44,379 bases of DNA from Verrucomicrobiota bacterium (GTDB taxonomy: Bacteria; Verrucomicrobiota; Verrucomicrobiia; Limisphaerales; UBA8199). Of the stretch, positions 25,580 to 34,655 are shown in pieces. The notes beneath the pieces are model-generated. The model was not told the origin of the DNA and did no database searches. It was given only the letters and a program-made list of their open reading frames with translations. The stretch lies in assembly GCA_029974925.1 (NCBI GenBank), contig JARKQH010000165.1, forward strand, positions 1 through 44,379, given 5' to 3'. Position 1 is the first letter of the stretch. Each line of letters begins with the position of its first letter. Made by a program: the position numbers and the translations under genes.

Positions 25580-27463
25580 TCAGCGCGCGGCGGGCGTTCC
25601 GGGCTGGAGAATGACCTTCAAAGTGGCCTTCTCGCCGGCGCCGACGGGAACGGTGAATCCAACGATACTGACGCCCGGGTTGCGTGCGTCGTAGTCGTTG
25701 GGCGGCGGGTCGGCAGGCCACGACTGCAGCGCGGCGCCAGGCGGAGACAGCACTTCGAGGCGAAGCCGTTTGCCGGACTGCTCCAGCCAGCCGCGATTGG
25801 GGCTTTCAATTTTCAATGTGGCCGGCGTGACCATGCCCCATCGAACCTTTGCAGCCTCGCTTCCGCCGGTCAGTTTGTCTTCAATCGTCACACGTTTGTC
25901 CGCCTCCAGGGAGAACCGGCGAATGGCCGAAGCCAGTTGATTGGCGTAGGTGGCGCTCATGTCCACCACCGCGAATGCATTCTTTGGGTCGGGAGAGAAT
26001 TCGGAGATCGGCGCCTTGCTGCTGACGACCTGTTCGGCGTCGTTGACCAGGAGGGTGCTGTGGGCCCGGTTGTGATACCGGAAGATACGCCACCGTTCCG
26101 AGCCCTGCTGGCCGTTCCACAGGCCGATTCCCCGCTGTTCGAGCGCGTTGTAGTCCTCGGCCCCGAGGTCCAGCGACCAGCGCGTGCCCTCGGCATCCAG
26201 CACGAAGGAACCAATGTCCATGTGCGCATGGCTGGCCGAGGGCGTCCCGGCTTTGATGGCCACGTACACCGCGTCGGCATCCGTCCACGACGTGCGCAAC
26301 ACTGCGATTGGATTCTGCCCCCGGCCCAGCCAGTTCAGCGTTTCGGGCGGCTGCGGCTTGAGGCCTGCCTTGGACCACAGGAGTACGAGGGGGAAATAAC
26401 GGTCGCCTTGCCTTCTGCCCCGGCTCTGTTTGATGGCATCAAGTTCCTTCCCGAGCAATTCCGTTTCAAACCACAACAAATCCGGCCGCGCCGTCCGGGC
26501 CGCGAACCAGGTCATGGCGGGCGAAAAGCCCGTGCCGGTGCCGCAGTCGCTGAAATTGAAGGTTCGGCGGGTGGGCCCCATGATGTGCAACATGAATTCG
26601 CCCGCCTTGAGGAAACCGGGGCTACGGCAAAGATTGAAGTCCGATCCGAGCGCGGATTCGAGGAGATGGATCAGCATGACGTTGAAGGAGGTGCCGTAAT
26701 TCCAGTAGCCCGGCCCTTCCGGATAGGTGCCGTCCGGATCATAAACCTTCATCGCGTTGGGCAGACCGGCCAGGGCGCGGCGGACGACTTCGGCCGCGCG
26801 CTCGGGATTGTCCTCGAGCAACGCCAGCGCCCCCGCCACCATGCCGGCATGACAGACCTGGTTCCAGTTGTTGCCGCCACGTTCCCAACCGTGCCTCGCG
26901 CCGGGTTTCAGATAGGGGCCCAGGCCCTTGCTCTCGATGGCTTCGCGAGCGGCCTGACGCCGCTCCGCTGAGAGACGGTCAAACAGCCAGTCGTAGCCCA
27001 CCGCCATCGCAAGGGTCATCTCGGCGGTGTCGAGAAAATGGGAGGGATTCCAATCGGGCATGGCCGCCATGGCCTGCATCTCAACCATGGCTCGCTCCGC
27101 ATAGCGCCCGTCGCCTGTCAGCCGACAGGCGAAGCCCAGGTGCATCATGCGGCTCAGCGCTTCGCGCGAACGCCCCAGGAGCCGGCGTCCGTCTTTCCGA
27201 TACACCACGGGCGGTTCGGTGAGCATACGGTCGGCGGTCACGCGGACGGCCTCCCAAATGGCCTGCAGTTGCGGGTCGGCGTGGAGTTTTTCGCGCACAG
27301 CCGCTTCGTCACGCGAGGTCCAGAACAGCCGCGGGTGCGGGGGCGCCTTGGCAATTCGACCCAACAGTTCCTGTTGAGACGGCGCCTCCGCGGCGGAACT
27401 CCACGAGACCGAGGCGAACAGGACGAGAGCCACGCAGGTTGGCGGCGTGACCGCCGCCGACAT
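25580..27463 (-). CDS. Heparinase II/III-family polysaccharide lyase
   Basis: About 627 residues with a signal peptide (MSAAVTPPTCVALVLFASVS) if the ATG at 27463 is used; the frame is open to 27595 but the extension lacks a plausible leader. The N-terminal half is an alpha/alpha toroid like alginate-lyase domains (HPRLFWTSRDE, GNNWNQVCHAGM with Asn and His in the usual catalytic positions, PEGPGYWNYGTSF). The C-terminal half is the beta-sandwich heparinase II/III domain, with SHAHMDIGSFVL and DLGAEDYNALEQ. Such enzymes cleave uronic-acid polysaccharides by beta-elimination. It ends 67 bp from the converging serine hydrolase and follows larE on the same strand. Substrate cannot be told from sequence. 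Confidence 0.88.
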   Translation of the reverse strand: MSAAVTPPTCVALVLFASVSWSSAAEAPSQQELLGRIAKAPPHPRLFWTSRDEAAVREKLHADPQLQAIWEAVRVTADRMLTEPPVVYRKDGRRLLGRSREALSRMMHLGFACRLTGDGRYAERAMVEMQAMAAMPDWNPSHFLDTAEMTLAMAVGYDWLFDRLSAERRQAAREAIESKGLGPYLKPGARHGWERGGNNWNQVCHAGMVAGALALLEDNPERAAEVVRRALAGLPNAMKVYDPDGTYPEGPGYWNYGTSFNVMLIHLLESALGSDFNLCRSPGFLKAGEFMLHIMGPTRRTFNFSDCGTGTGFSPAMTWFAARTARPDLLWFETELLGKELDAIKQSRGRRQGDRYFPLVLLWSKAGLKPQPPETLNWLGRGQNPIAVLRTSWTDADAVYVAIKAGTPSASHAHMDIGSFVLDAEGTRWSLDLGAEDYNALEQRGIGLWNGQQGSERWRIFRYHNRAHSTLLVNDAEQVVSSKAPISEFSPDPKNAFAVVDMSATYANQLASAIRRFSLEADKRVTIEDKLTGGSEAAKVRWGMVTPATLKIESPNRGWLEQSGKRLRLEVLSPPGAALQSWPADPPPNDYDARNPGVSIVGFTVPVGAGEKATLKVILQPGTPAAR

Positions 27464-27601
27464 TCGCCGCCAAAGCGCGAATACAATGGAACGGCGATTT
27501 GCTGTGAACGACTGCACTGAGGAACGGGAGGAAGGCACTTTAGAACAAAGCATGCTCATAAAACGGCCCGCAGTCTGCCCGACGGCCCACGCCAAGACGA
27601 A

Positions 27602-28510
27602 TCATTTCTGCGCCGCGCCTTGGCGGGGGTCAGCCGTGATTGATTTCACCAGCAATTCGTTGGCGCTGCCGCGGCGATACCCCAGCAGATCGAGGGTAAC
27701 GTGGGCGTAACCGATTTTCTTGAGCGCCTCGGCGGCGGTCACGGAAGCGCCGTTTTCGAGGAATTTGCGCATTTCGGCGGGGCCGACCTCAATCCGGGCG
27801 AGGTGCGTCACGGGCGGAACGCCCACGATTGGAGCGGTTTGAACCGGGGCCGCCGGGGCGGGCCGGAGTTCGTGGTGGCGGACCCGCACATCGTAAAAGC
27901 CCATGTCGCGAAGAACGTTTTCCGCAGCTTCAATCATTCGCAGTTTTTCGGGTGTCACCGGCTCGCCATACGGGACCCGGGAGCTCAGACAGGCCATTTG
28001 CGGCTTGTCGGCTGTGGGCAAGCCGAGCTGGGCCGAGAGTTCGCGAATATCGGCCTTGGTCAGACCGGCTTCTTTGAGGGGGGCGCGGACTTGGAACTCG
28101 GCTGCGGCCTGGGCGCCGGGACGGTAGTCGCCGGTGTCACTGGCGTTTTCGCCATAGGCAATCACTTTCAGTCCTTCGGCTCGAGCCAGAGGCAGCAATT
28201 CCGAGAAAAGCTCGTGCTTGCAGAAATAGCAACGGTTGTTGGGATTGGCCAGGTAGCTGGCGTTTTGGAACTCGCGCGTGCAGACCACCCGAACGGGGAA
28301 CTGGAACTTGCGCGCCAGGTCGAGCGCCTCCTCCAGCTCCCGCCGCGGCAGGCTGGGAGAGTCGGCTATGGCGGCCAATGCGCGGTCACCCAGCACCTGG
28401 TGAGCGACAAAGGCAAGGAACACCGAATCCACCCCGCCCGAGTAGGCCACCAGGCAGGAACCATACCCCCGCAGCACGGTGCGGAGCTGCTCTAATTTGT
28501 CAGAAACCAC
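27602..28510 (-). CDS. larE: LarE, ATP-dependent sacrificial sulfur transferase
   Basis: About 302 residues. PP-loop ATPase motif AYSGGVDS, a CYFCKHELF cysteine pair and the donor cysteine in QMACLSSRVPYGE (equivalent to Cys176 of the Lactobacillus enzyme). LarE gives up its own sulfur to build the nickel-pincer cofactor of lactate racemase-type enzymes; members with several cysteines at the site may use a bound Fe-S cluster instead. The GTG at 28510 places the start just before DKLEQLRTVLR as in homologs; a longer start at 28555 exists. LarB and LarC are not adjacent. The heparinase gene follows on the same strand, with a 139-bp gap. Confidence 0.88.
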   Translation of the reverse strand: MVSDKLEQLRTVLRGYGSCLVAYSGGVDSVFLAFVAHQVLGDRALAAIADSPSLPRRELEEALDLARKFQFPVRVVCTREFQNASYLANPNNRCYFCKHELFSELLPLARAEGLKVIAYGENASDTGDYRPGAQAAAEFQVRAPLKEAGLTKADIRELSAQLGLPTADKPQMACLSSRVPYGEPVTPEKLRMIEAAENVLRDMGFYDVRVRHHELRPAPAAPVQTAPIVGVPPVTHLARIEVGPAEMRKFLENGASVTAAEALKKIGYAHVTLDLLGYRRGSANELLVKSITADPRQGAAQK

Positions 28511-28665
28511 GTCTTCATCATGCCACTGCAACGCGGCAAAGTCGAGCGACCACAAGCAAATCCGGAAGGTCCCGAGTTGGAAGTGGGCTGGCGTGATTTC
28601 TCGCCGGCGGTCGCCTCGCCCCGCGGCCAGGGCAAGGTTTTTATTCCGCTCTCCTGTCTGAATTC

Positions 28666-28694
28666 TTGACGCGGCGGCAGCGGACGCCTATCCC
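28666..28694 (+). promoter_or_regulatory. Putative promoter of the GH95 gene
   Basis: TTGACG (28666-28671), 17 bp, then TATCCC (28689-28694). The ATG at 28701 falls 7 bp past the -10 box, where transcription would start, so the mRNA may be leaderless. The -35 is good and the -10 weak. Confidence 0.35.
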
Positions 28695-28700
28695 CAAAGC

Positions 28701-31157
28701 ATGACACGGGCGCGCAGGTTTCTTCAGTTGAGTCTGATTTCACTCTGGTTCTGCAGAATGGCGGCTGGAGAGCCGCCGACCGGAGCCGTCCCCGATCCCG
28801 GGGAACACTTGGTATTCTACCGGCAGCCGGCCTCACGGTGGACCGAGGCCATACCGGTTGGCAACGGGCATCTCGGCGCGATGATTTTTGGCGGCATTGA
28901 GCAGGAGCGCTTGCAGCTCAATGAAAACACGCTGACTTCCGACGAACCGGGCTACCGCACCCTGCCCTTGAATGTGCGGCCCCAGTTTACCACGGTGACC
29001 AATCTCCTGGGTCGAAGGCAGTTTGCCGAGGCGGACGAACTGATTACGCGGACATGGCTTGGCCGCTCGTGGGCTTGTTATCAACCCTTGGGAGACCTGT
29101 ATTTGGATTTCCGGTACGCCGGGCCCGCCACAGATTACCGGCGGGAGCTGGACCTGTCTGAAGCCCGCTGCCGGATCAGTTACAAGGCGGGCGGGGCAAC
29201 TTTCACGAGAGAAATTCTGGCCAGCCATCCGGACCGGGTCATTGCAGTCCGGCTGCGCACGACCCAGGCCGGCACCCTGAGTTTCCGGGCCCGGCTTGCG
29301 TCCCCCCATTCCAACGCCGTGGCAACGACGCAGGCGAAGGGACCGCGCCTGATCCTGGGCGGGCAGGTTCCCGGGCTGGTGCTCCGCCGCACTCTGGCGT
29401 GGGTCGAGCAGAAAGGGGATACGTGGAAGTATCCCGAGTTATGGGACGAGCAGGGCCGGCGGCGTCCCCATGCGGGCCAAGTGCTTTATGGGAAGGACAT
29501 CGGGGGCCGCGGCACATGGTTTGACGCCCGGTTGGGGATTCGTCTGAAAGGCGGACGGGTTCAGGCCGAATCCGATGCGCTGGTGGTGGAAGGAGCCGAC
29601 GAGGCGGTGCTGGTGCTGAGCGCGGCCTCGAGCTACGCGGGTTTTGACAAAAGCCCGAGTCGTGCCGGTCCCACCGTTGCCGCCCGGAAGGCCGAGTCTT
29701 TTCTCAAAGCCGCGGAGCGCCGCGCCTTTGACCAACTGGCTGCGCGTCATGTGGACGATTACCGGGCGCTGTATGATCGGGTATCGCTCTCGCTGGGGCC
29801 GCCGAGCGAGCAGAGCCGGCTGCCAACCGATGAACGGATCAAGCGTTTTGGCAACGGACAGGACCAAGCGCTGGCCGCGCTTTACTTTCAATTTGCCCGC
29901 TACCTGATGATCTCGGGGTCGCGTCCCGGCGGCCAGCCCTTGAATCTGCAAGGGATGTGGAACGAGGAGATCATTCCGCCGTGGGCCAGCGGCTACACGA
30001 TCAATATCAACACCGAAATGAACTATTGGCTGGCGGAATCGGGGCATTTGCCGGAATGCGCCGAACCGCTGTTGCGGCTGGTTCGGGAGCTGGCGGTGGA
30101 CGGCCGCCGCGTGGCGCGAGACATGTACGGCCGCCGCGGCTGGGTGGCGCACCACAACACCACGCTGTGGCGCGATGCGCAGCCGGTGGACAACGTGGCC
30201 GGCACCTCGTTTTGGCCCATGGGCAGCGGGTGGCTGTGCCAGCACCTGTTCGAGCACTACCAGTTCACGATGGACGGGTCCTTCCTGCGCGAGGCCTATC
30301 CCCTGCTCCGCGGCGCGTGCGAGTTCTACCTGGACTGGCTGGTGCCGGATGATCAGGGGAGGCTGGTCACGCCCGTTGGCACGTCGCCGGAAAACGCGTT
30401 TGTGTATGTGAACGACGCGGGCCGGAAGGTCAAAGCCAACGTGTGCGCAGGCCCGGCGATGGACCTGGCGATCATTCGGGACCTTTTTCGCAACACCCTG
30501 ACCGCGGCGGAACTTCTCAAGCGGGACCGGGGCTTCCGAGCCGAACTCGAGGCGGCTTTGGGGCGTCTGAAGCGCTACGAGGTGGGGTCCAAAGGGCAGT
30601 TGCTGGAGTGGCCGGAGGAGTTCGAGGAGGCCGACCCCCACCATCGCCATGTGTCCCACCTGTTCGGCCTGCATCCGGGCCGGGAGATCACCTGGCGGAC
30701 AACGCCCGAGCTGGCGGCGGCCGCCAAGCGCTCGTTGGAACTTCGCGGTGATGGCGGCACCGGATGGAGCAAAGCCTGGAAAGTCAATTTTTGGGCGCGG
30801 CTCGAGGACGGGGAGCACGCGCACCGGATGCTGACGGATTTGATCAGCCAGTCCACGCTGCCGAACCTTTTTGACACGCACCCACCTTTTCAAATTGACG
30901 GGAACTTTGGCGGGGCGGCGGGCATTGCCGAGATGCTCCTTCAGAGCCACGCCGGGGAGGTCGTTCTGCTGCCCGCGCTGCCCAAGGCCTGGCCCGCAGG
31001 ATGGGTCAAGGGACTGCGCGCCCGGGGCGGGTTTACCGTGGACCTCGCGTGGAAGGACGGGCGGGTGACGGAATATCGAATTACGTCCGCCCGGGGCCAG
31101 CCGGTGCGAGTGCGCGTCAACGGCCAGCTCCTGAACCTCACCAGCTCGACTCCCTGA
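28701..31157 (+). CDS. GH95-family alpha-L-fucosidase/galactosidase
   Basis: 818 residues with a signal peptide (MTRARRFLQLSLISLWFC). GH95 enzymes are inverting hydrolases of alpha-1,2-fucosides or alpha-L-galactosides. The N-terminal beta-sandwich begins WTEAIPVGNGHLGAMIFGG. The catalytic toroid has TININTEMNYWL (the Asn pair that activates water in AfcA), GTSPENAFV (the catalytic Glu region) and HPPFQIDGNFGG with the conserved Asp near the C-terminus. All key residues appear present. It forms an operon with the GHL10 gene 14 bp downstream. Together with the lyases nearby it suggests growth on fucose- or uronate-containing polysaccharides from algae, plants or mucus. Confidence 0.92.
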   Translation: MTRARRFLQLSLISLWFCRMAAGEPPTGAVPDPGEHLVFYRQPASRWTEAIPVGNGHLGAMIFGGIEQERLQLNENTLTSDEPGYRTLPLNVRPQFTTVTNLLGRRQFAEADELITRTWLGRSWACYQPLGDLYLDFRYAGPATDYRRELDLSEARCRISYKAGGATFTREILASHPDRVIAVRLRTTQAGTLSFRARLASPHSNAVATTQAKGPRLILGGQVPGLVLRRTLAWVEQKGDTWKYPELWDEQGRRRPHAGQVLYGKDIGGRGTWFDARLGIRLKGGRVQAESDALVVEGADEAVLVLSAASSYAGFDKSPSRAGPTVAARKAESFLKAAERRAFDQLAARHVDDYRALYDRVSLSLGPPSEQSRLPTDERIKRFGNGQDQALAALYFQFARYLMISGSRPGGQPLNLQGMWNEEIIPPWASGYTININTEMNYWLAESGHLPECAEPLLRLVRELAVDGRRVARDMYGRRGWVAHHNTTLWRDAQPVDNVAGTSFWPMGSGWLCQHLFEHYQFTMDGSFLREAYPLLRGACEFYLDWLVPDDQGRLVTPVGTSPENAFVYVNDAGRKVKANVCAGPAMDLAIIRDLFRNTLTAAELLKRDRGFRAELEAALGRLKRYEVGSKGQLLEWPEEFEEADPHHRHVSHLFGLHPGREITWRTTPELAAAAKRSLELRGDGGTGWSKAWKVNFWARLEDGEHAHRMLTDLISQSTLPNLFDTHPPFQIDGNFGGAAGIAEMLLQSHAGEVVLLPALPKAWPAGWVKGLRARGGFTVDLAWKDGRVTEYRITSARGQPVRVRVNGQLLNLTSSTP

Positions 31158-31171
31158 CATTTCAGCCTCTT

Positions 31172-33622
31172 ATGAAAACTCATCGCTTCACCTGTGCCCT
31201 GCTGGCCGCGCTGGCCGGCTGCTGGCAGGCGGCCAAGGCGCAGGATGACCCCGTTGTCATTGACCCCGTCCGTTACGCAGGAGAGCCGGAGGCCCGGGCG
31301 GCGTGGAAGCCGATGGCGGGCAGCCTGCCGGTGGGGCTGGTTGCCCGCGATGGACAGCCCGCCTTGCGGCTGCCGTGCAATTTCGGCGGTACGAAGATCG
31401 AACGGGCATCATGGGACCGGACCGTTCAACTCGATTTGAGTTCGTGCCGCGGCGTGGTTTTTGAGGTTCTCTGCACCAATGCCGGCCCGGTTTCCCATTT
31501 CAGCCTCTACTTCCAGAGCGGAGCCGGGTGGTATCATGCGGCGTTTTATCCCGACAGTTCCACTGACTGGCAAACCATCCGCGTGCTCAAGGCCGACATG
31601 CGACCGGAGGGACAGCCCGGGGGGTGGGACCGGATCGAGACCATTCGGATTTCGGCGTGGCGCGGAGACGACACGGATACCGAGTTCCTCCTCCGGAATT
31701 TTCGGAAGGCCGGGGTGCTGGGAGCCGATGCTCACGTGCTTGTGGTCAAGGGCGACACGGTGGCCGAGCGGCGGCCGGCGGAGGCGCAGACCGTGGCCAA
31801 CACCGTTGCAACCGTGACTTCGGTGTTGGAATCCGGGGAAGTGGGATGCGTCACGGTAAGCGACCGGGGGGTTGGAAGGCGGGAACTCGAGAAGGCAAAG
31901 CTGGTCGTCCTGCCCTACAATCCGACCTTGCCGGACGCGGCGTTGACGGCGTTGGCGGAGTATGCCCGATCGGGCAAGCCGCTGCTGGCCTTTTATTCAG
32001 TCCCGCCGGCCTTGCTGCCCGTGTTGAACGTCGCGGATGGCCCGCATGTGAAGGAAACGAGGGCAGGTCATTTTGCGGCGCTGCGTTTTTCGGAGGGCGC
32101 GCCGCCGGGCGTTCCCACCGTGGTGACACAGCAGTCGTGGAACCTCCGGGCTCTGGCGCCCGTGCGCGGGAAGAGCCAGACCTGGGCGGAGTGGGTGGAT
32201 GAGGCTGGAAAGCCCACCGGCTATGCAGCCGTCATCGGGTCCACGAACGCCGCCGTCATGACCCACATTCTGCTGCCGGATGACCGGCTGAACAAACAGC
32301 GCATGCTGGTGGCCATCGCGGCCCGGCTGGCCCCGGACGTCGTTCGCCCCAGTGTGGAGGCGAGCATCGCGGCGGTCGGACAGGTCGCGAGTTACACGAG
32401 GTATGAGGAGGCCGTGCGGGAAATTCGACGGTTGGGCGGAGAGCGTCCCGAGGTGCAAACTGCGCTCGAGGATGCCGCCCGGCTGCGAGCAAACGCGCAG
32501 AGCCTGGCTGCGGCGGGCCGCTTCCCCGAGGCCCGGACGGCGGCCGAAACGGCGCGGGAGCGATTGGTCGAGGCCTTCTGCCGCGCGCAGACACCGCTGC
32601 CGGGCGAATTTCGCGCGTTTTGGTGTCACAGCGCCTTTGGCGTGCAGGGCAGGAGCTGGGACGACGCCATCCGGCGCCTCGCGGAGAATGGCTTCACCGC
32701 CATCTTGCCGAACATGCTCTGGGGCGGGGTGGCGTATTACGACAGCGCCCTTCTGCCGATGGCCGCCCAGGCGCGGGAACGCGGCGATCAAATCCGCGAG
32801 TGCGTGGCAGCGGCCAAGCGGCATGGGGTGCAAGTTCACGTGTGGAAGGTGAACTGGAACCTGGGGAGCGCCGCGCCGAAGGAGTTTGTGGAACGCCTGC
32901 GGCGCGAGGGCCGGCTGCAGGCCAATTCGGCCGGGAAGGAGGAGCGGTGGCTGTGCCCGTCGCATCCCGAGAATCAGAAGCTGGAGATTGCCTCCCTGGT
33001 CGAGGTCGCACGCAACTACGAAGTGGACGGCATCCATTTTGACTACATCCGTTATCCGGATGCCGACCACTGCTTCTGCGCAGGCTGCAAGGAGCGCTTC
33101 CAACGCTTTTGTCGCGCCGACCTCGAGCCCTGGCCGGCGGCAGTCCGGCGGGAGAGCCCCTTGCGACAGCAATGGCTGGAGTGGCGCCGCAGCCACATCA
33201 CGGAGGTGGTGCGGGCCGTGAGCGAGCAGGCCCGGGCGGTCCGGCCCGGGATCAAAATCTCCGCCGCGGTTTTTCGCAACTGGCCCTCGGACCGCGACAG
33301 TGTGGGCCAGGACTGGAAACGCTGGTGTGACCGGGGCTATCTGGATTTTGTCTGTCCCATGGACTACACCCCCAACAACCGCCAGTTCGAAAACATGGTG
33401 CGACTCCAGCTCGAGTGGGCCGGCAAAACGCCCTGCTACCCAGGCATTGGCGTAAGCGCCTCCTCCTCGCGTTTCGGCCCGGACCGGGCCGTCGAACAAA
33501 TCAACCTCACCCGAAAACATCGGACGGGCGGCTTTGTAATCTTCAATTACGGGGTTCGCGAGTGCGAGGAGCTGCTGCCCATGTTGGGTAGGGGCATTAC
33601 CCGTCGCCAAGCTGAACCTTGA
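31172..33622 (+). CDS. GHL10-family (DUF4015-like) glycoside hydrolase, exported
   Basis: 816 residues. Signal peptide MKTHRFTCALLAALAGCWQA; ATG 31172 chosen for it, although the frame is open further upstream. Residues about 25-190 form a beta-sandwich like carbohydrate-binding modules (IERASWDRTVQLDLSSC). Residues about 200-400 look like a class-I amidotransferase-type alpha/beta module (LVVLPYNPTLPD), and a helical linker follows. From about residue 485 comes a glycosyl-hydrolase-like 10 TIM barrel: EFRAFWCHSAFG, VDGIHFDYIRYPD with likely active-site Asp, and CPMDYTPNNRQFE. Enzymes of this family act on glycans, including peptidoglycan-like or storage polymers, but few are characterised. 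Co-transcribed with GH95. Confidence 0.82.
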   Translation: MKTHRFTCALLAALAGCWQAAKAQDDPVVIDPVRYAGEPEARAAWKPMAGSLPVGLVARDGQPALRLPCNFGGTKIERASWDRTVQLDLSSCRGVVFEVLCTNAGPVSHFSLYFQSGAGWYHAAFYPDSSTDWQTIRVLKADMRPEGQPGGWDRIETIRISAWRGDDTDTEFLLRNFRKAGVLGADAHVLVVKGDTVAERRPAEAQTVANTVATVTSVLESGEVGCVTVSDRGVGRRELEKAKLVVLPYNPTLPDAALTALAEYARSGKPLLAFYSVPPALLPVLNVADGPHVKETRAGHFAALRFSEGAPPGVPTVVTQQSWNLRALAPVRGKSQTWAEWVDEAGKPTGYAAVIGSTNAAVMTHILLPDDRLNKQRMLVAIAARLAPDVVRPSVEASIAAVGQVASYTRYEEAVREIRRLGGERPEVQTALEDAARLRANAQSLAAAGRFPEARTAAETARERLVEAFCRAQTPLPGEFRAFWCHSAFGVQGRSWDDAIRRLAENGFTAILPNMLWGGVAYYDSALLPMAAQARERGDQIRECVAAAKRHGVQVHVWKVNWNLGSAAPKEFVERLRREGRLQANSAGKEERWLCPSHPENQKLEIASLVEVARNYEVDGIHFDYIRYPDADHCFCAGCKERFQRFCRADLEPWPAAVRRESPLRQQWLEWRRSHITEVVRAVSEQARAVRPGIKISAAVFRNWPSDRDSVGQDWKRWCDRGYLDFVCPMDYTPNNRQFENMVRLQLEWAGKTPCYPGIGVSASSSRFGPDRAVEQINLTRKHRTGGFVIFNYGVRECEELLPMLGRGITRRQAEP

Positions 33623-33702
33623 GCCACGTCCTGCCCCATCCCTGGAACAAGAACAGGACGGGGCGAGAGCTGACGTTTCCTGGTCGAAGGCGGAGCGTGA
33701 GG

Positions 33703-33730
33703 GTTTTTGGGGAGCAGGCCCCCAGAAAAC
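33703..33730. terminator. Hairpin between GHL10 gene and alkD
   Basis: GTTTTTGGGG pairs with CCCC-A-G-AAAAC across a short loop with one bulge. A second, weaker stem (GTCCTG at 33628-33633 with CAGGAC at 33654-33659) abuts the GHL10 stop. Either could end transcription; no T-tract follows. Confidence 0.35.
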
Positions 33731-33843
33731 GCAGAAGAACGCGGAACGGGGGAATTGAGGAAGGAGCAAAGTCCTGAAATAGAAATGTGGGAGGGCGGGA
33801 ACGGGGAGCGACGAGACATCGCGTCCCGGATTAAAGATTCTGC

Positions 33844-34602
33844 ATGAGCGAGTTGAGAATCAGGAAGAAATCGGGTCGTAGCAAGGTGGCAACGACCGTC
33901 GGGAAGATTGAGGAAGCGCTGCGCTGCGCCGCGAATCCGGCGCAGGCGGCGATTCTGCGGCGTTTTTTCAAGACTGGCCCCGGCCAATACGGCGAAGGCG
34001 ACATTTTCATCGGGCTGAAAGTCCCTGTGATTCGCGGGGTGGTGAAGCAGTTTGGTTATGTGCCGCCGCGGGAAGCGCTCACGCTGGTTCGGTCTCCGAT
34101 TCACGAGATGCGCCTGGCGGCATTGCTGCTCTGGGTGAAGGCTTTTGAGGAAGGTGACGAGCGGACCCGGCGCCTGGTGTTCCGGCTGTATCTCCAAAAC
34201 ACGCGGCACATCAACAACTGGGACTTGGTGGATTTGAGCGCTCCGAACATCGTCGGGGCATTTCTGAAACCCGAGGATGACCCAAGCGCCGCGCTGCTTC
34301 AAGAACTGGCCGGTTCGGGGTGGCTCTGGGATCGGCGCATTGCGGTGGTGGCGACCTTCGCTTTCATTCGGCAGGGCCGGTTTGAGCCGACGCTCGCGCT
34401 TTGCCGGCGGCTGCTCAAAGACTCGCATGATTTGATGCACAAAGCGTGTGGCTGGATGCTGCGCGAGGTGGGAAAGCGCGACCGGGGAACGCTTCGCGCG
34501 TTTCTGGATGTACACGCCGGACAAATGCCGCGGACCATGCTGCGCTATGCGCTGGAGCATTTCGGGCCGGCGGAGCGGGCGAAGTACATGCGACGGGGGT
34601 AG
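33844..34602 (+). CDS. AlkD-like DNA alkylation repair glycosylase
   Basis: 252 residues made of HEAT-like helical repeats, as in Bacillus AlkD, which removes cationic N3- and N7-alkyl purines without base flipping. Residues lining the DNA-contact face are kept: W126 and D130 in NNWDLVD (W109 and D113 of AlkD) and W204 in ACGWMLREVGK (W187). The first about 20 residues are basic and not part of the fold. No signal peptide, so it works in the cytoplasm. It converges with the propeller/diheme gene, 53 bp away, and is a lone repair gene among polysaccharide enzymes. Confidence 0.9.
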   Translation: MSELRIRKKSGRSKVATTVGKIEEALRCAANPAQAAILRRFFKTGPGQYGEGDIFIGLKVPVIRGVVKQFGYVPPREALTLVRSPIHEMRLAALLLWVKAFEEGDERTRRLVFRLYLQNTRHINNWDLVDLSAPNIVGAFLKPEDDPSAALLQELAGSGWLWDRRIAVVATFAFIRQGRFEPTLALCRRLLKDSHDLMHKACGWMLREVGKRDRGTLRAFLDVHAGQMPRTMLRYALEHFGPAERAKYMRRG

Positions 34603-34655
34603 GAGAGCACCCCACAGCCCGGCCCGCCAGACCGGGGCCAGTCCGGCCGCGGGGC

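Noticed and set aside
24947-26971. 674-codon plus-strand frame bridging two genes
   Set aside because: It covers the end of the serine hydrolase in another frame and the antisense of the heparinase; no domain is recognisable.
31997-33769. 590-codon open frame on the minus strand
   Set aside because: It is the shadow of the GHL10 gene, which has a signal peptide and TIM-barrel motifs on the plus strand.
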